64,000 nt of DNA from Streptomyces sp. PH10-H1 (GTDB lineage Bacteria; Actinomycetota; Actinomycetes; Streptomycetales; Streptomycetaceae): assembly GCF_030063355.1 (NCBI RefSeq), contig NZ_JASISZ010000033.1, positions 16,619 to 80,618 of the forward strand, read 5' to 3'. A program made the translations under genes and the position numbers. Positions 8,882-16,920 of the stretch are shown in pieces; position 1 is the first letter of the stretch, and the number at the start of each line of letters is the position of its first letter. A model generated the notes under the pieces. It saw only the letters and a list, made by a program, of their open reading frames with translations, had not been told where the DNA came from and did not search any database.

Positions 8882-9618
8882 AGACTCTGATCAAGCTGGA
8901 GATCCTGCGCGTCCTGCGCAACAAGAAGTTCATGTTCTTCTCGGTGATCTATCCGCCGCTGCTCTTCCTGATCTTCACGGCGGGCACCGATCCCTCCTCG
9001 AAGCTGCCCGGCACCGATCTGTCGAGGGTCGCGTACTTCATGGTCGCGATGTCCGCGTTCGGCGCGATGACGGCCGTCCTCATGGGCAACGCGGAGCGGA
9101 TCGCCCGTGAGCGGGAGAAGGGCTGGGTACGCCAGCTGCGGCTGACCGCGCTGCCCGGCCGCGGTTACGTCACGGCGAAGATCGCCTCGGCGGCCACCAT
9201 CAGCCTTCCGTCGATCGTGCTCGTCATGCTGGTCGGCGCGAGTGTGAAGCAGGTGCGTCTCGACGCCTGGCAGTGGGCCGCGATCCTGCTGTGCAGCTGG
9301 GCCGGCAGCTTCGTCTTCGCCGCGCTCGGCGTGGCCATCGGCTACGTCTCCACCGCCGATGTCGCCCGGCCGGTCTCGATGATCGCCTACTTCGCGCTGG
9401 CCCTGCTCGGTGGTCTGTGGGTGCCCTTCACCTCCTTCCCGCAGTGGATGCAGAACATCGCCGAATACCTGCCGGCCCGCCCCTACGCGGCGCTCGGCCA
9501 GGCCGTCGAGCTCGGTGACGCCCCGCATGTGAAGGACATCGCGATCCTCATCGTCTACCTGCTGGTCTTCGCGGGCGGTGCGGCGTATCTGTACCGCAAG
9601 GACACCCAGAAGGCGTGA
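8878..9618 (+). CDS. ABC-2 exporter, permease subunit
   Basis: A 246-residue membrane subunit with six helices (first: FFSVIYPPLLFLIFTAG), matching ABC2_membrane permeases in length. The conserved short loop after helix 2 (ERIAREREKGWVRQLRLTAL) is the typical coupling region. ATG overlaps the ATPase stop. Two copies with two ATPase subunits would form the exporter in the cytoplasmic membrane. Confidence 0.9.
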   Translation: MKTLIKLEILRVLRNKKFMFFSVIYPPLLFLIFTAGTDPSSKLPGTDLSRVAYFMVAMSAFGAMTAVLMGNAERIAREREKGWVRQLRLTALPGRGYVTAKIASAATISLPSIVLVMLVGASVKQVRLDAWQWAAILLCSWAGSFVFAALGVAIGYVSTADVARPVSMIAYFALALLGGLWVPFTSFPQWMQNIAEYLPARPYAALGQAVELGDAPHVKDIAILIVYLLVFAGGAAYLYRKDTQKA

Positions 9619-9622
9619 CACC

Positions 9623-10885
9623 GTGGATCCCGTGAAGTCTGTGGACGGCGTGAGCGCCGGAATCAAGAACTGGCCGCCGTGGCGGGAGGAGGTGGAGTCC
9701 GCGGACTCCACCTCCATGGGGCGCGCGCCGGAGAACCGCCGGCAGGCGCTGGTGAAGCTGCTGTGGATCGCGATCTGGATGCTCTACCTGGGCGCTCCGC
9801 TGGACGACCTCATCCACGCCGGCCACGGCGTCCCCGTGACCGTGATCGCCTCGCTCGGCCTGGCCGCGTTCGTCGTCGGGTACCTGGCGCTGGTCTTCCT
9901 GCGCACCAACACCGACGAGCAGGATCGCTGGGTCTACGGGGCGCTGTGCGCGCTGTCCGCGCTGGCGGTGGCCACCTCGGCCGCCTTCGGCAAGCCCTGG
10001 CTGGTGCTCTTCGTCTACGTATCGGTCGCGTGCGGGGCGGTGCTGCCCCCGCGCCGGTCGCGCTGGCTGATCCCGGCCGTCACGGCGGTACTCGCCGCGA
10101 TCGGATCGGTCGTCGACAACGCCGGGGAGCTCTTCCCCGCACTACTGATCCCTTGCCTCCTCGGAGGGTTCGCGATGGTGGGCATCAGACAACTCGTCCA
10201 GACGATGCGGGAGCTGCGCGAGGCGCGGGAGACCGTGGCGCAGCTCGCCGCGACAGAGGAACGCCTGCGGCTCGCGCGCGACCTCCACGATCTGCTCGGC
10301 CACTCGCTGTCCTTGATCACGCTCAAGAGCGAGCTGGCCGGGCGGATGCTCCCGGACCGTCCGCTGGACGCCGCGCAGCAGGTCTCCGACATCGAGCGGG
10401 TCAGCCGGCAGGCGCTCGTCGACGTCCGCGAGGCGGTGAGCGGCTACCGCCGCCCCACCCTGGCGACCGAGCTGGCCGGCGCCCGTACGGCGCTGGCCGC
10501 CGCGGGCGTCACCGCGGACTTCCCCGCGGACCTCCCGGTCACGGTGGAACAGACGCTTCCGTCCCTCGCCCCCGACACCGAGGGCGCGCTGGCCTGGGCC
10601 CTTCGCGAAGCGATCACCAACGTCATCCGCCACAGCGGAGCGACCCGCTGTGTGATCACCCTGGCCGAGGAGGCAGACGACGGCGGCGGCACCGTCAGCC
10701 TCACCGTCACGGACAACGGCCACGGCCCCGCCCGCAGCCCGGGCAACGGTCTCACCGGCCTGGAGGAGCGCCTGCTGCTCGCCGGCGGCAGCCTCACCGC
10801 CGGCCCGGCGGCCCCCACCGGATTCACCCTCCGCGCGAGCGTGCCGCGCCGCGCCCCCGTGGCGACGGGCCCGCCCGTCGGATGA
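9623..10885 (+). CDS. Sensor histidine kinase, DesK-like (HisKA_3)
   Basis: A 420-residue membrane histidine kinase. Five or six helices occupy roughly residues 45-195, then a coiled region (ELREARETVAQL) leads to the HisKA_3 dimerisation domain with the phospho-acceptor His222 in ARDLHDLLGHS, and a HATPase domain (N-box EAITNVIRHS, G-box DNGHGPA). GTG at 9623, 5 nt after the permease stop, has only a weak ribosome site (AGAAGG); an in-frame ATG at 9716 directly follows a 28-bp palindrome and would remove only non-membrane residues. It should phosphorylate the regulator encoded next. Confidence 0.9.
   Translation: MDPVKSVDGVSAGIKNWPPWREEVESADSTSMGRAPENRRQALVKLLWIAIWMLYLGAPLDDLIHAGHGVPVTVIASLGLAAFVVGYLALVFLRTNTDEQDRWVYGALCALSALAVATSAAFGKPWLVLFVYVSVACGAVLPPRRSRWLIPAVTAVLAAIGSVVDNAGELFPALLIPCLLGGFAMVGIRQLVQTMRELREARETVAQLAATEERLRLARDLHDLLGHSLSLITLKSELAGRMLPDRPLDAAQQVSDIERVSRQALVDVREAVSGYRRPTLATELAGARTALAAAGVTADFPADLPVTVEQTLPSLAPDTEGALAWALREAITNVIRHSGATRCVITLAEEADDGGGTVSLTVTDNGHGPARSPGNGLTGLEERLLLAGGSLTAGPAAPTGFTLRASVPRRAPVATGPPVG
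9688..9715. repeat. Perfect 28-bp palindrome inside the kinase 5' end
   Basis: The half GGAGGTGGAGTCCG is followed at once by its exact complement, with no loop, ending on the base before the in-frame ATG at 9716. In mRNA it would hide the GGAGG motif it contains. See the separate finding. Confidence 0.9.
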
Positions 10886-10955
10886 CGACCTGATCCACTC
10901 CCTTCCGCACACCAGGTCGTACGGGCACCGGCGCGTACGTCGCTACGCTGCACGC
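10885..10955 (+). promoter_or_regulatory. Leaderless -10 box of the response regulator gene
   Basis: TACGCT lies at 10944-10949, 6 nt before ATG at 10956. The regulator may therefore have its own promoter in addition to read-through from the kinase gene. No clear -35 box is visible at 16-19 nt. Confidence 0.5.
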
Positions 10956-11561
10956 ATGATTCGGGTGCTGCTGGCCGACGACCAGTCGATGGTGCGGGAG
11001 GCGCTGGCCACGCTGCTGGGCCTGGAGGACGACATCGAGGTGGTCGCCCAGGTCGCGCGGGGCGACGAGGTGCTGGCGGCGGCCCACGCCCACGCTCCCG
11101 ATGTCGCGCTGTTGGACATCGAGATGCCCGGCATGACCGGGATCGAGGCGGCGGCGCAGCTGCGCAAGGAGCTGCCGGTCATCAGAATCGTGATCGTGAC
11201 GACGTTCGGCCGCCCCGGGTATCTGCGCCGGGCGATGGAGTCGGGGGCCGAGGCGTTCCTGGTCAAGGACGCGCCGGCGGCGCAGCTCGCGGACGCGGTA
11301 CGCCGGGTGCTGCGCGGCGAGCGGGTCATCGATCCGACGCTCGCGGCGGCGGCGCTGGCGGACGGGGCGGATCCGCTGACCGGCCGGGAGCGGGATGTGC
11401 TGCGGGCGGTGGCGGACGGTTCGGTGAACGCGGAGGTGGCGCGGAGCCTGCTGCTGTCGGAGGGCACGGTCCGCAACTATCTCTCGACGGCGATCCAGAA
11501 GACCGGCGCCCGCAACCGCGCGGAAGCGGTACGCATCGCCCGCGAGAAGGGCTGGCTGTAG
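10956..11561 (+). CDS. Response regulator, NarL/LuxR (DesR-like)
   Basis: A 201-residue regulator: receiver domain (residues 1-~120) with the acidic pocket Asp8/Asp9 and phospho-acceptor Asp54 in LLDIEMPG, followed by a LuxR-type helix-turn-helix (DPLTGRERDVLRAVADG ... EGTVRNYLSTAIQKTGA). DesR-like proteins share the short linker. It is the likely partner of the upstream kinase and probably binds the inverted repeat at 7845-7872 to control the exporter genes. Confidence 0.93.
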   Translation: MIRVLLADDQSMVREALATLLGLEDDIEVVAQVARGDEVLAAAHAHAPDVALLDIEMPGMTGIEAAAQLRKELPVIRIVIVTTFGRPGYLRRAMESGAEAFLVKDAPAAQLADAVRRVLRGERVIDPTLAAAALADGADPLTGRERDVLRAVADGSVNAEVARSLLLSEGTVRNYLSTAIQKTGARNRAEAVRIAREKGWL

Positions 11562-11607
11562 CTGCCCCGCTCGCTCCGTCCAGCTGCCCGCCCGGTTCGG
11601 CCGTCCG

Positions 11608-11640
11608 CTCAGGTCGCCCGCTCAGGTCGCCCGCTCAGTT
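11608..11640. repeat. Short tandem repeat after the regulator gene
   Basis: The 13-nt unit CGCTCAGGTCGCC occurs twice in tandem with a third partial copy, in the gap between the convergent regulator and SirB1-like genes. Confidence 0.6.
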
Positions 11641-12459
11641 CAGCAGCGCGCGGGCCGACCGGGCCTGCCGCTGAATGGATTCAGCGGTCTGTGGATCCAC
11701 CGCTTCCAGCATTTCCGCGTAGGCCTCCATCTCGGCGGCGCCGCGCGCGAAGTCACCGCGCCGTACGAGGAGCTGGGCGCGTTCGTAGCGCAGCCGGGCC
11801 GGATGGCGGGGGAGCAGCAGCGAGAGCTCCACGGCCCATAGCTGGACGTGGATCTGCTCGGGGCGTGCCGCCGCCCAGGCGCGGATGTTGTTGAGCACTC
11901 GCAGCAGGATGTCGAGCGGGTCGGCGGGGACGAGCATGGCGGGGGACAGCGGGGCGCCGGTCGCGCCCGCGACGAGCAGCCCGGCGTCGTCGGAGGTCAG
12001 CACCCGGCCGCCGCGGAAGGGGTCGGCGAGGACGAAGTGCCCGGCGGGATCGCCCAGGCCGACGACGAAGTGGCCGGGCAGGGCCACCCCGTACACGGGC
12101 GCGCCGGCCCGCCGGCCGACCTCGATCCAGACCACCGACAGCAGGATCGGCAGACCGCGCCGCCGCCGCAGCACCTCGTGCAGCAGCGAGGACTCCAGCT
12201 TCCCGTAATCGGCGGGCAGCCCGGCGAAGCCGCAGTCGGCGCCGAGGAGCGCGGACAGGGCGCAGGCCCAGTCGTCCGGCGTGCCGAGGCCGTAGGGCAG
12301 CAGGCCGGCCAGCCGGTCGAGTTCGATCTGCGCCGTGTCCAGGCCGGTCTGGCCGAAGTCCGGGTCGGCCTCCGCGCTGATCAGCAGACACAGCTCCGCG
12401 AGGTCGGGGCGCTCCTCGCGGGCCGCCTCCGCGAACCGCTCGCGCCACTGGCCCGTCAC
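11635..12459 (-). CDS. SirB1-like transglutaminase-fold / TPR protein
   Basis: A 274-residue protein matching the SirB1 family: an N-terminal EF-hand-like/transglutaminase-like core (ILLSVVWIEVGRRAGAPVYGVALPGHF holds the conserved family block) and a C-terminal tetratricopeptide-like part (LRYERAQLLVRRGDFARGAAEMEAY). The usual catalytic Cys of transglutaminases is not obvious, so enzymatic activity is doubtful. GTG at 12459 overlaps the upstream acetyltransferase stop (GTGA), so the pair is translationally coupled. The precise role of this family is unknown. Confidence 0.85.
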   Translation of the reverse strand: MTGQWRERFAEAAREERPDLAELCLLISAEADPDFGQTGLDTAQIELDRLAGLLPYGLGTPDDWACALSALLGADCGFAGLPADYGKLESSLLHEVLRRRRGLPILLSVVWIEVGRRAGAPVYGVALPGHFVVGLGDPAGHFVLADPFRGGRVLTSDDAGLLVAGATGAPLSPAMLVPADPLDILLRVLNNIRAWAAARPEQIHVQLWAVELSLLLPRHPARLRYERAQLLVRRGDFARGAAEMEAYAEMLEAVDPQTAESIQRQARSARALLN

Positions 12460-13421
12460 GGGGACGGACGCCGGTAGTGGTACCCGTGATGGGTGGTGAA
12501 GCCCATCCGGTCGTACAGCTCCCTGGCGGCGTCGTTGTCCGCCTCGACCTGGAGATACGCGAACGACGCGCCCTCCTCCAGGGCCCGCCGGGCGAGTGCG
12601 GCCATCACGGCGGTGGCCAGCCCCTTCCGCCGGTACGCGGGCTCGACCTCGACGGCGCCGAAGAGCGCCCACCGGCCGTCCACCACGCCGCGCCCGATCG
12701 CCCCGGGCATGGCGGCGAACCACACCGAGGGCCCGCCGGTGACGACCTTCAGCGCCTGCTCCGCCAGTTCACCCGTGCGGTGGTAGGAGGCGAGCCAGGA
12801 ATCCCCGGGCTCGCGGGTGAGGGTGACGCCCTCCGCGCCTGGCAGGTCCGCGAGCGGTGCGATGGGCGAGGTGCGGACCAGGGTGTCGGCCTCCCTCGGC
12901 CAGCCGCGCCGCTCCAGCTCGGCGGCGAGCGGCGCGTCATCCGGGACCTGCAGATACGGGGTCGTACCGCGTTCGCCGTACCAGCGCACGACGAAGTCCA
13001 GCGCCTCGTCCAGCGGTACCCGCGGGTCGCCGTACGCCAGGACGGAATTGGCCCGCCGGGTAAAGCCGCCGGCGCCCCGCAGCGTCCACTCGCCCAGCCG
13101 CTCGGTCTCGATCGCGGGCCAGGCACGCGACGCCGCCTCCTGGAGCTCACCGGTGCTCGCGAGGGCGCCGCGGCGGACCGGAGCGGGGGGTACCACCTTG
13201 CCCGCGACCAGGGAGGATTCCGCGATACGGACGGTTTCGCCGTCCCGCCGCGTGACACACACCACCCCCTCATCCCACGATGCGAGAACACCGATGGTGT
13301 CGCTGAACGTAGGCTGCCCGTCAGCGATCTCCAGTACCCGCCGTACAGAAACGCGTTTTCCCACGTCAGCAGGGCTGATGCGGACCACTAGCCGTCCTGT
13401 GGCGGCAAAATCCATAGTCAT
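12456..13421 (-). CDS. GNAT-family N-acetyltransferase with N-terminal SH3-like domain
   Basis: A 321-residue protein. Residues 1-85 form a small beta domain (LVVRISPADVGKRVSVRRVL), a linker follows, and the last ~130 residues are a GNAT domain with the acetyl-CoA loop RKGLATAVMAALARRA and the typical ending ARELYDRMGF. ATG at 13421 is preceded by GAGGGG; ATG at 13415 is the alternative. Substrate unknown. It is the first gene of a two-gene minus-strand unit. Confidence 0.9.
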   Translation of the reverse strand: MTMDFAATGRLVVRISPADVGKRVSVRRVLEIADGQPTFSDTIGVLASWDEGVVCVTRRDGETVRIAESSLVAGKVVPPAPVRRGALASTGELQEAASRAWPAIETERLGEWTLRGAGGFTRRANSVLAYGDPRVPLDEALDFVVRWYGERGTTPYLQVPDDAPLAAELERRGWPREADTLVRTSPIAPLADLPGAEGVTLTREPGDSWLASYHRTGELAEQALKVVTGGPSVWFAAMPGAIGRGVVDGRWALFGAVEVEPAYRRKGLATAVMAALARRALEEGASFAYLQVEADNDAARELYDRMGFTTHHGYHYRRPSP

Positions 13422-13529
13422 CAGTGCCCCTCTTGTTCGTCTCATGCCCAGGAACGGAGATACTAGGGGCGGGCATCGACGACGCCGCGCTCCCGCGCGA
13501 GATGAGCCCTACCGAGGAGGAACGACAGC

Positions 13530-13856
13530 GTGACCTACGTCATCGCGCAGCCTTGTGTCGACGTCAAGGACAAGGCGTGTATCGAAGAGTGCCCGGTCGA
13601 CTGCATCTACGAGGGCTCCAGGTCCTTGTACATCCACCCGGACGAATGCGTCGACTGCGGCGCCTGTGAGCCGGTCTGTCCCGTCGAGGCCATCTTCTAC
13701 GAGGACGACACCCCGGAGGAGTGGAAGGACTACTACAAGGCGAATGTGGAGTTCTTCGACGAGCTCGGGTCGCCCGGTGGCGCCTCGAAGCTCGGGCTGA
13801 TCGAGCGGGACCACCCCTTCATCGCCGCGCTGGAACCGCAGAACCAGCCCGGCTGA
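13530..13856 (+). CDS. 7Fe ferredoxin FdxA
   Basis: A 108-residue electron carrier with one [3Fe-4S] and one [4Fe-4S] cluster. The cysteines sit as in seven-iron ferredoxins: Cys9, Cys17, Cys21, Cys25 and Cys40, Cys43, Cys46, Cys50 (CVDCGACEPVC), followed by the long acidic C-terminal extension typical of actinobacterial FdxA. GTG start with GAGGAGGAA at 13514-13522. A strong hairpin follows the stop. Partners are unknown; cytochrome P450s are common acceptors. Confidence 0.95.
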   Translation: MTYVIAQPCVDVKDKACIEECPVDCIYEGSRSLYIHPDECVDCGACEPVCPVEAIFYEDDTPEEWKDYYKANVEFFDELGSPGGASKLGLIERDHPFIAALEPQNQPG

Positions 13857-13872
13857 TCGAGACCGCACGTCG

Positions 13873-13913
13873 CGTCGGTCCCGTACGGGGAGCGTTTCCG
13901 TGCGGGACCGACG
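13873..13913 (+). terminator. 16-bp hairpin between fdxA and dapC
   Basis: Arms 13873-13888 and 13898-13913 pair over 16 positions (one G-U) around a 9-nt loop. It lies 16 nt after fdxA and 14 nt before the dapC start, so it should terminate fdxA transcripts or limit read-through into dapC. Confidence 0.7.
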
Positions 13914-13927
13914 TCGTCTCCAGGAAA

Positions 13928-15037
13928 GTGAGCACCAGCGTGGCGCCAGTCTCCGACCGTCTCCCCGTCTTCCCGTGGGACCGGCTAGAGCCGTACAAGG
14001 CCGCGGCCGCGGCACACGCGGACGGCATCGTCGACCTGTCCGTGGGCACCCCCGTGGACCCGGTCCCGGCCGTGATCCGGCGGGCGCTGTCCGCCGCGGC
14101 GGACAGCCCCGGCTACCCGCTGACGTACGGCACCGGCGCATTGCGCGACGCCATCGCGGACTATCTGCGCGACCGGCTCGGCATCGCGGGCGCCCAGCCG
14201 GCGAACGTGCTGCCGCTGATCGGGTCCAAGGAGCTGGTCGGCTGGCTGCCGACGCTGCTGGGGCTGCGCGAGGGCGACCAGGTCGCCTATCCGCAGCTGG
14301 CCTACCCGACGTACGAGATCGGGGCGCTCGTCGCCCGCGCGGAACCGGTGACGTACGCGGACCCCGTCACCGACCTCGACCCGTCGCGCGTCAGGCTGCT
14401 GTGGCTCAACACCCCCGCGAACCCCACCGGCCAGGTGCTGGACGCCGCCGAGCTGCGCCGCATCGTGGACTGGGCGCGCGGGCACGGCATCCTCGTCGTC
14501 TCCGACGAGTGCTACATCGAGCTGGGCTGGGACGCGGAACCGGTCTCCGTGCTCCACCCCGACGTGTGCGGCGGCAGCCATGACGGCCTGATCGCCGTCC
14601 ACTCGCTCTCCAAGCGCTCCAACTTCGCCGGGTACCGGGGGGCGTTCCTGGCGGGGGACGCCGCCGTCGTCAAGGAGCTGCTGGGCGTGCGCAAGCACAC
14701 CGGCATGATCGTCCCGGCGCCCGTACAGGCCGCGATGATCGCCGCGCTCGGCGACCGGGAACACGCCGTCGTGCAGAAGGAGCGCTACGTCCGGCGGCGG
14801 GCCGTGCTGCGCACCGCCTTCGAGGCCGCGGGCTTCCGGATCGAGCACAGCGAGGCCAGCCTCTACCTGTGGGCGACGCGCGCGGAGTCGTGCTGGGACA
14901 CGGTCGGTGACCTGGCCAAACAGGGCATCCTGGTAGCGCCGGGCGAGTTCTACGGTCCGGTGGGCGCGCAGTTCGTGCGGATCGCGTTCACCGCGATCGA
15001 CGAGCGCGTGGACGCCGCGGTGCGCCGGCTGGCCTGA
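13928..15037 (+). CDS. Succinyldiaminopimelate transaminase DapC
   Basis: Converts N-succinyl-2-amino-6-ketopimelate to N-succinyl-L,L-diaminopimelate with glutamate as donor, on the way to meso-DAP and lysine. 369 residues, class I/II aminotransferase fold: substrate loop LSVGTPVDPVP near the N-terminus, NTPANPTGQV, DECYIELG, and PLP lysine in SLSKRSNFAGYRG. GTG at 13928 matches the MS... beginning I expect for homologues, but AGGA is only 2 nt upstream; GTG at 13940 is the alternative. dapE lies 1.9 kb downstream, supporting the pathway. Confidence 0.9.
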   Translation: MSTSVAPVSDRLPVFPWDRLEPYKAAAAAHADGIVDLSVGTPVDPVPAVIRRALSAAADSPGYPLTYGTGALRDAIADYLRDRLGIAGAQPANVLPLIGSKELVGWLPTLLGLREGDQVAYPQLAYPTYEIGALVARAEPVTYADPVTDLDPSRVRLLWLNTPANPTGQVLDAAELRRIVDWARGHGILVVSDECYIELGWDAEPVSVLHPDVCGGSHDGLIAVHSLSKRSNFAGYRGAFLAGDAAVVKELLGVRKHTGMIVPAPVQAAMIAALGDREHAVVQKERYVRRRAVLRTAFEAAGFRIEHSEASLYLWATRAESCWDTVGDLAKQGILVAPGEFYGPVGAQFVRIAFTAIDERVDAAVRRLA

Positions 15038-15053
15038 CCCGGCCATTGGTGGA

Positions 15054-15092
15054 CGAAGGGGCCCGGAGAGCAGCGCTCTCCGGGCCCCTTCG
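15054..15092. terminator. 18-bp terminator hairpin between dapC and a convergent gene
   Basis: Perfect 18-bp arms with a 3-nt loop and no T-tract on either strand; it can serve both dapC and the minus-strand secreted-protein gene. Confidence 0.85.
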
Positions 15093-15107
15093 CATCCGTC
15101 GCGGTGG

Positions 15108-15590
15108 CTAGCCGAGCGGCAGGCCCTTGAGGGGCAGCGAGCTGGCCGGGAGGGCGTTGACCGGGAGGTTGCCCGTCGACGGCAGCGCGGGCGCGCCGCC
15201 GGGCAGGCTGCTGACCGGGAGGGTGTCGGCGCCGGGCAGGCTCTTGGCGGTCTCGCCGAGGATGTTGCCGGTGGAGCCGGTGGCCTGGCCCGCGGTCTGC
15301 TGGGCGGCCGGGGCGGCGGTCTTCCCCGCGGCCCCGACCGCCTTGCCCGCGGCGGGGACGGCGGTCTGCACGGACTTGCCGCCCGCCTGGCCGGCCAGCC
15401 CTGTGGCCTTCTGGGAGGCGCCGTCGAGGGTGTTGCCGAGGGAGGCGCCGTCAAGGTTGGTCAGTCCACCCAGGTCCGTCGTCTGCGGCAGCACGGCGGC
15501 GGACGCGGCGGAGGCGCCCAGCAGGGGAGCAGCGGCCGCGCCGACGAGCAGGGCGGCACGGGCGATCCGACGCGTGAGGGGGAGGGACAT
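15108..15590 (-). CDS. Secreted Ala/Gly/Pro-rich protein, function unknown
   Basis: A 160-residue exported protein. A signal peptide covers about residues 1-31 (RRIARAALLVGAAAAPLLG, cleavage after ASAASA). The mature part is low-complexity, rich in Ala, Gly, Leu and Pro, with repeated LP(V/G)...LP motifs near the end and no cysteine. ATG at 15590 is preceded by AAAGGAG. Similar proteins in Streptomyces are sometimes labelled ATP-binding; nothing in the sequence supports that. Its own promoter should lie in 15591-15866. Confidence 0.8.
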   Translation of the reverse strand: MSLPLTRRIARAALLVGAAAAPLLGASAASAAVLPQTTDLGGLTNLDGASLGNTLDGASQKATGLAGQAGGKSVQTAVPAAGKAVGAAGKTAAPAAQQTAGQATGSTGNILGETAKSLPGADTLPVSSLPGGAPALPSTGNLPVNALPASSLPLKGLPLG

Positions 15591-15866
15591 GGTGCTCCTT
15601 TTGCGGAGGGAGGGACGGGACACGTCCGGTTGGCGGACGTGCTGACTACCGCTCCAGGAGCCCGAAGGTTGCGGCCGTTCGAGGTAAAGAGTTAGTAATG
15701 CGTCGCATAATAGTCATCCGGCAAAAGCGGCCATTCCGGGCGCCTCGGCAGTGCGTGATGAAACGTCACATCGCCCATGTCGCAAGGAAATTGACGTCCA
15801 GTCGGGCGAAATTCCCACGGCCGGGGTTTGACGTACTCGCTATGCGCTTTCGGGTGACGCGGCGCA
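15591..15866. other. AT-richer intergenic region upstream of the secreted-protein gene
   Basis: A 276-nt gap between two minus-strand genes, distinctly less GC-rich around 15680-15720. It most likely holds the promoter of the secreted protein. I found no hairpin or conserved motif that I can name. Confidence 0.5.
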
Positions 15867-16820
15867 CTATTGCGCGACCGTGATCCGTACGTCCCCGTCG
15901 GCGGTCTCGGCCGCGCTCGTGTCGGACTTCTGCCATCCCTTGCCGGAATCGGCCGCCCGCCACTGCTTGTCCTGGAATGAGACCTTCTCGACCTTCAGGT
16001 CGTCCGAGTGGGCCACCGCCCACTGCGCCAGTTCCCAGCCGCGGCGTTTGCCGTTCCGGTCCGCCGCGCCCCCGGTGAGGGTGGAGGGCACCTGCACGGT
16101 CCGGGCGCGCGCCGTCCCGCCGCCCGCCGCGCCCTCGGCCGGCCGTGGCACGACCTGCGGGCCGAACTCACGGGCCAGCTGTTTGCGGACCTGCGCGGGA
16201 TCGCCCGTCGTGACCGGGCCGCCGTCACCCCGGGTGCAGGTGAGCGCGCCCGGCTGCCGGCCGGTGAGCGCCGCGGCCAGCAGGGTCGCGTCCGCCTCGT
16301 GCTTCGCGTACGCCTCGGGAAAGCCGCTCCGCTGCACCCGCTGGGCGGCCTCGGTCAGCGGCAGCGTCGCATAGCCGTCGATCTTCAGCAGCCCGTCGAA
16401 GAACTCGTTCGTGGAGTGCACCGGGTCCATGATCTGCGCCGGCGTTCCCCAGCCCTGCGAGGGGCGCTGCTGGAACAGGCCGAGCGAGTCACGGTCGCCG
16501 TGGTCGAGATTGCGGAGCGTCGACTCCTGCATCGAGGTGGCGAGCGCGATCGTCAGCGCCCGCTCCGGCAGGCTCCGGGACGTCGCGACCGCCGCGATCG
16601 TCGACGCGTTCGCCGCCTGCTGCGGTTCGAGCCGCAGTACAGTCCCGTCACTGCCGCCCCCCGCCGCCACCGTGCACCCGGCCTGCTGCGCCCCGCCACC
16701 GGTGACGTAGTAGACGCCGTACCCGGCGAGACCGAGCAGGGTGAGGCCCGCGACGGCGAACCGGAGTCGGCGGCCGCGCCGGCGGGGACGCTGCTGGGAC
16801 GTCGGCGAAGGGTTGGGCAT
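15867..16820 (-). CDS. Membrane-anchored lysozyme-fold-like protein
   Basis: A 317-residue protein with a basic N-terminus, one signal-anchor helix (residues ~20-40, FAVAGLTLLGLAGYGVYYV) and a large extracytoplasmic part. The segment ALTIALATSMQESTLRN ... DRDSLGLFQQRPSQGWG looks like a transglycosylase/lysozyme-type core, with Glu in MQES as candidate catalytic acid. Such proteins are often mis-named heavy metal transporters in Streptomyces; nothing here supports transport. Likely a cell-wall enzyme or wall-binding protein. Confidence 0.75.
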   Translation of the reverse strand: MPNPSPTSQQRPRRRGRRLRFAVAGLTLLGLAGYGVYYVTGGGAQQAGCTVAAGGGSDGTVLRLEPQQAANASTIAAVATSRSLPERALTIALATSMQESTLRNLDHGDRDSLGLFQQRPSQGWGTPAQIMDPVHSTNEFFDGLLKIDGYATLPLTEAAQRVQRSGFPEAYAKHEADATLLAAALTGRQPGALTCTRGDGGPVTTGDPAQVRKQLAREFGPQVVPRPAEGAAGGGTARARTVQVPSTLTGGAADRNGKRRGWELAQWAVAHSDDLKVEKVSFQDKQWRAADSGKGWQKSDTSAAETADGDVRITVAQ

Positions 16821-16833
16821 GACGCCCACCGTA
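16821..16833 (-). promoter_or_regulatory. Leaderless -10 box of the lysozyme-fold-like gene
   Basis: TACGGT on the minus strand (16833-16828), 7 nt, then ATG at 16820. The divergent dapE box lies 76 nt away. Confidence 0.5.
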
Positions 16834-16908
16834 CCCACACACCGGCCGCTGCTCTCGAACGCCTGCGTCGGAGGCGCTCGCAATCCCGGCCGCCGCCGGT
16901 ACCGCCGG

Positions 16909-16920
16909 TAGGGTCATGAC
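16909..16920 (+). promoter_or_regulatory. Leaderless -10 box of dapE
   Basis: TAGGGT, 6 nt (CATGAC), ATG at 16921; no ribosome site. Confidence 0.6.

Noticed and set aside
11608..11640. Attachment site or mobile element end
   Set aside because: Short tandem repeat only; no integrase, transposase or tRNA gene anywhere in the window.
15867..16820. Heavy-metal transporter label
   Set aside because: Only one membrane helix and a lysozyme-like extracellular part; nothing supports transport.
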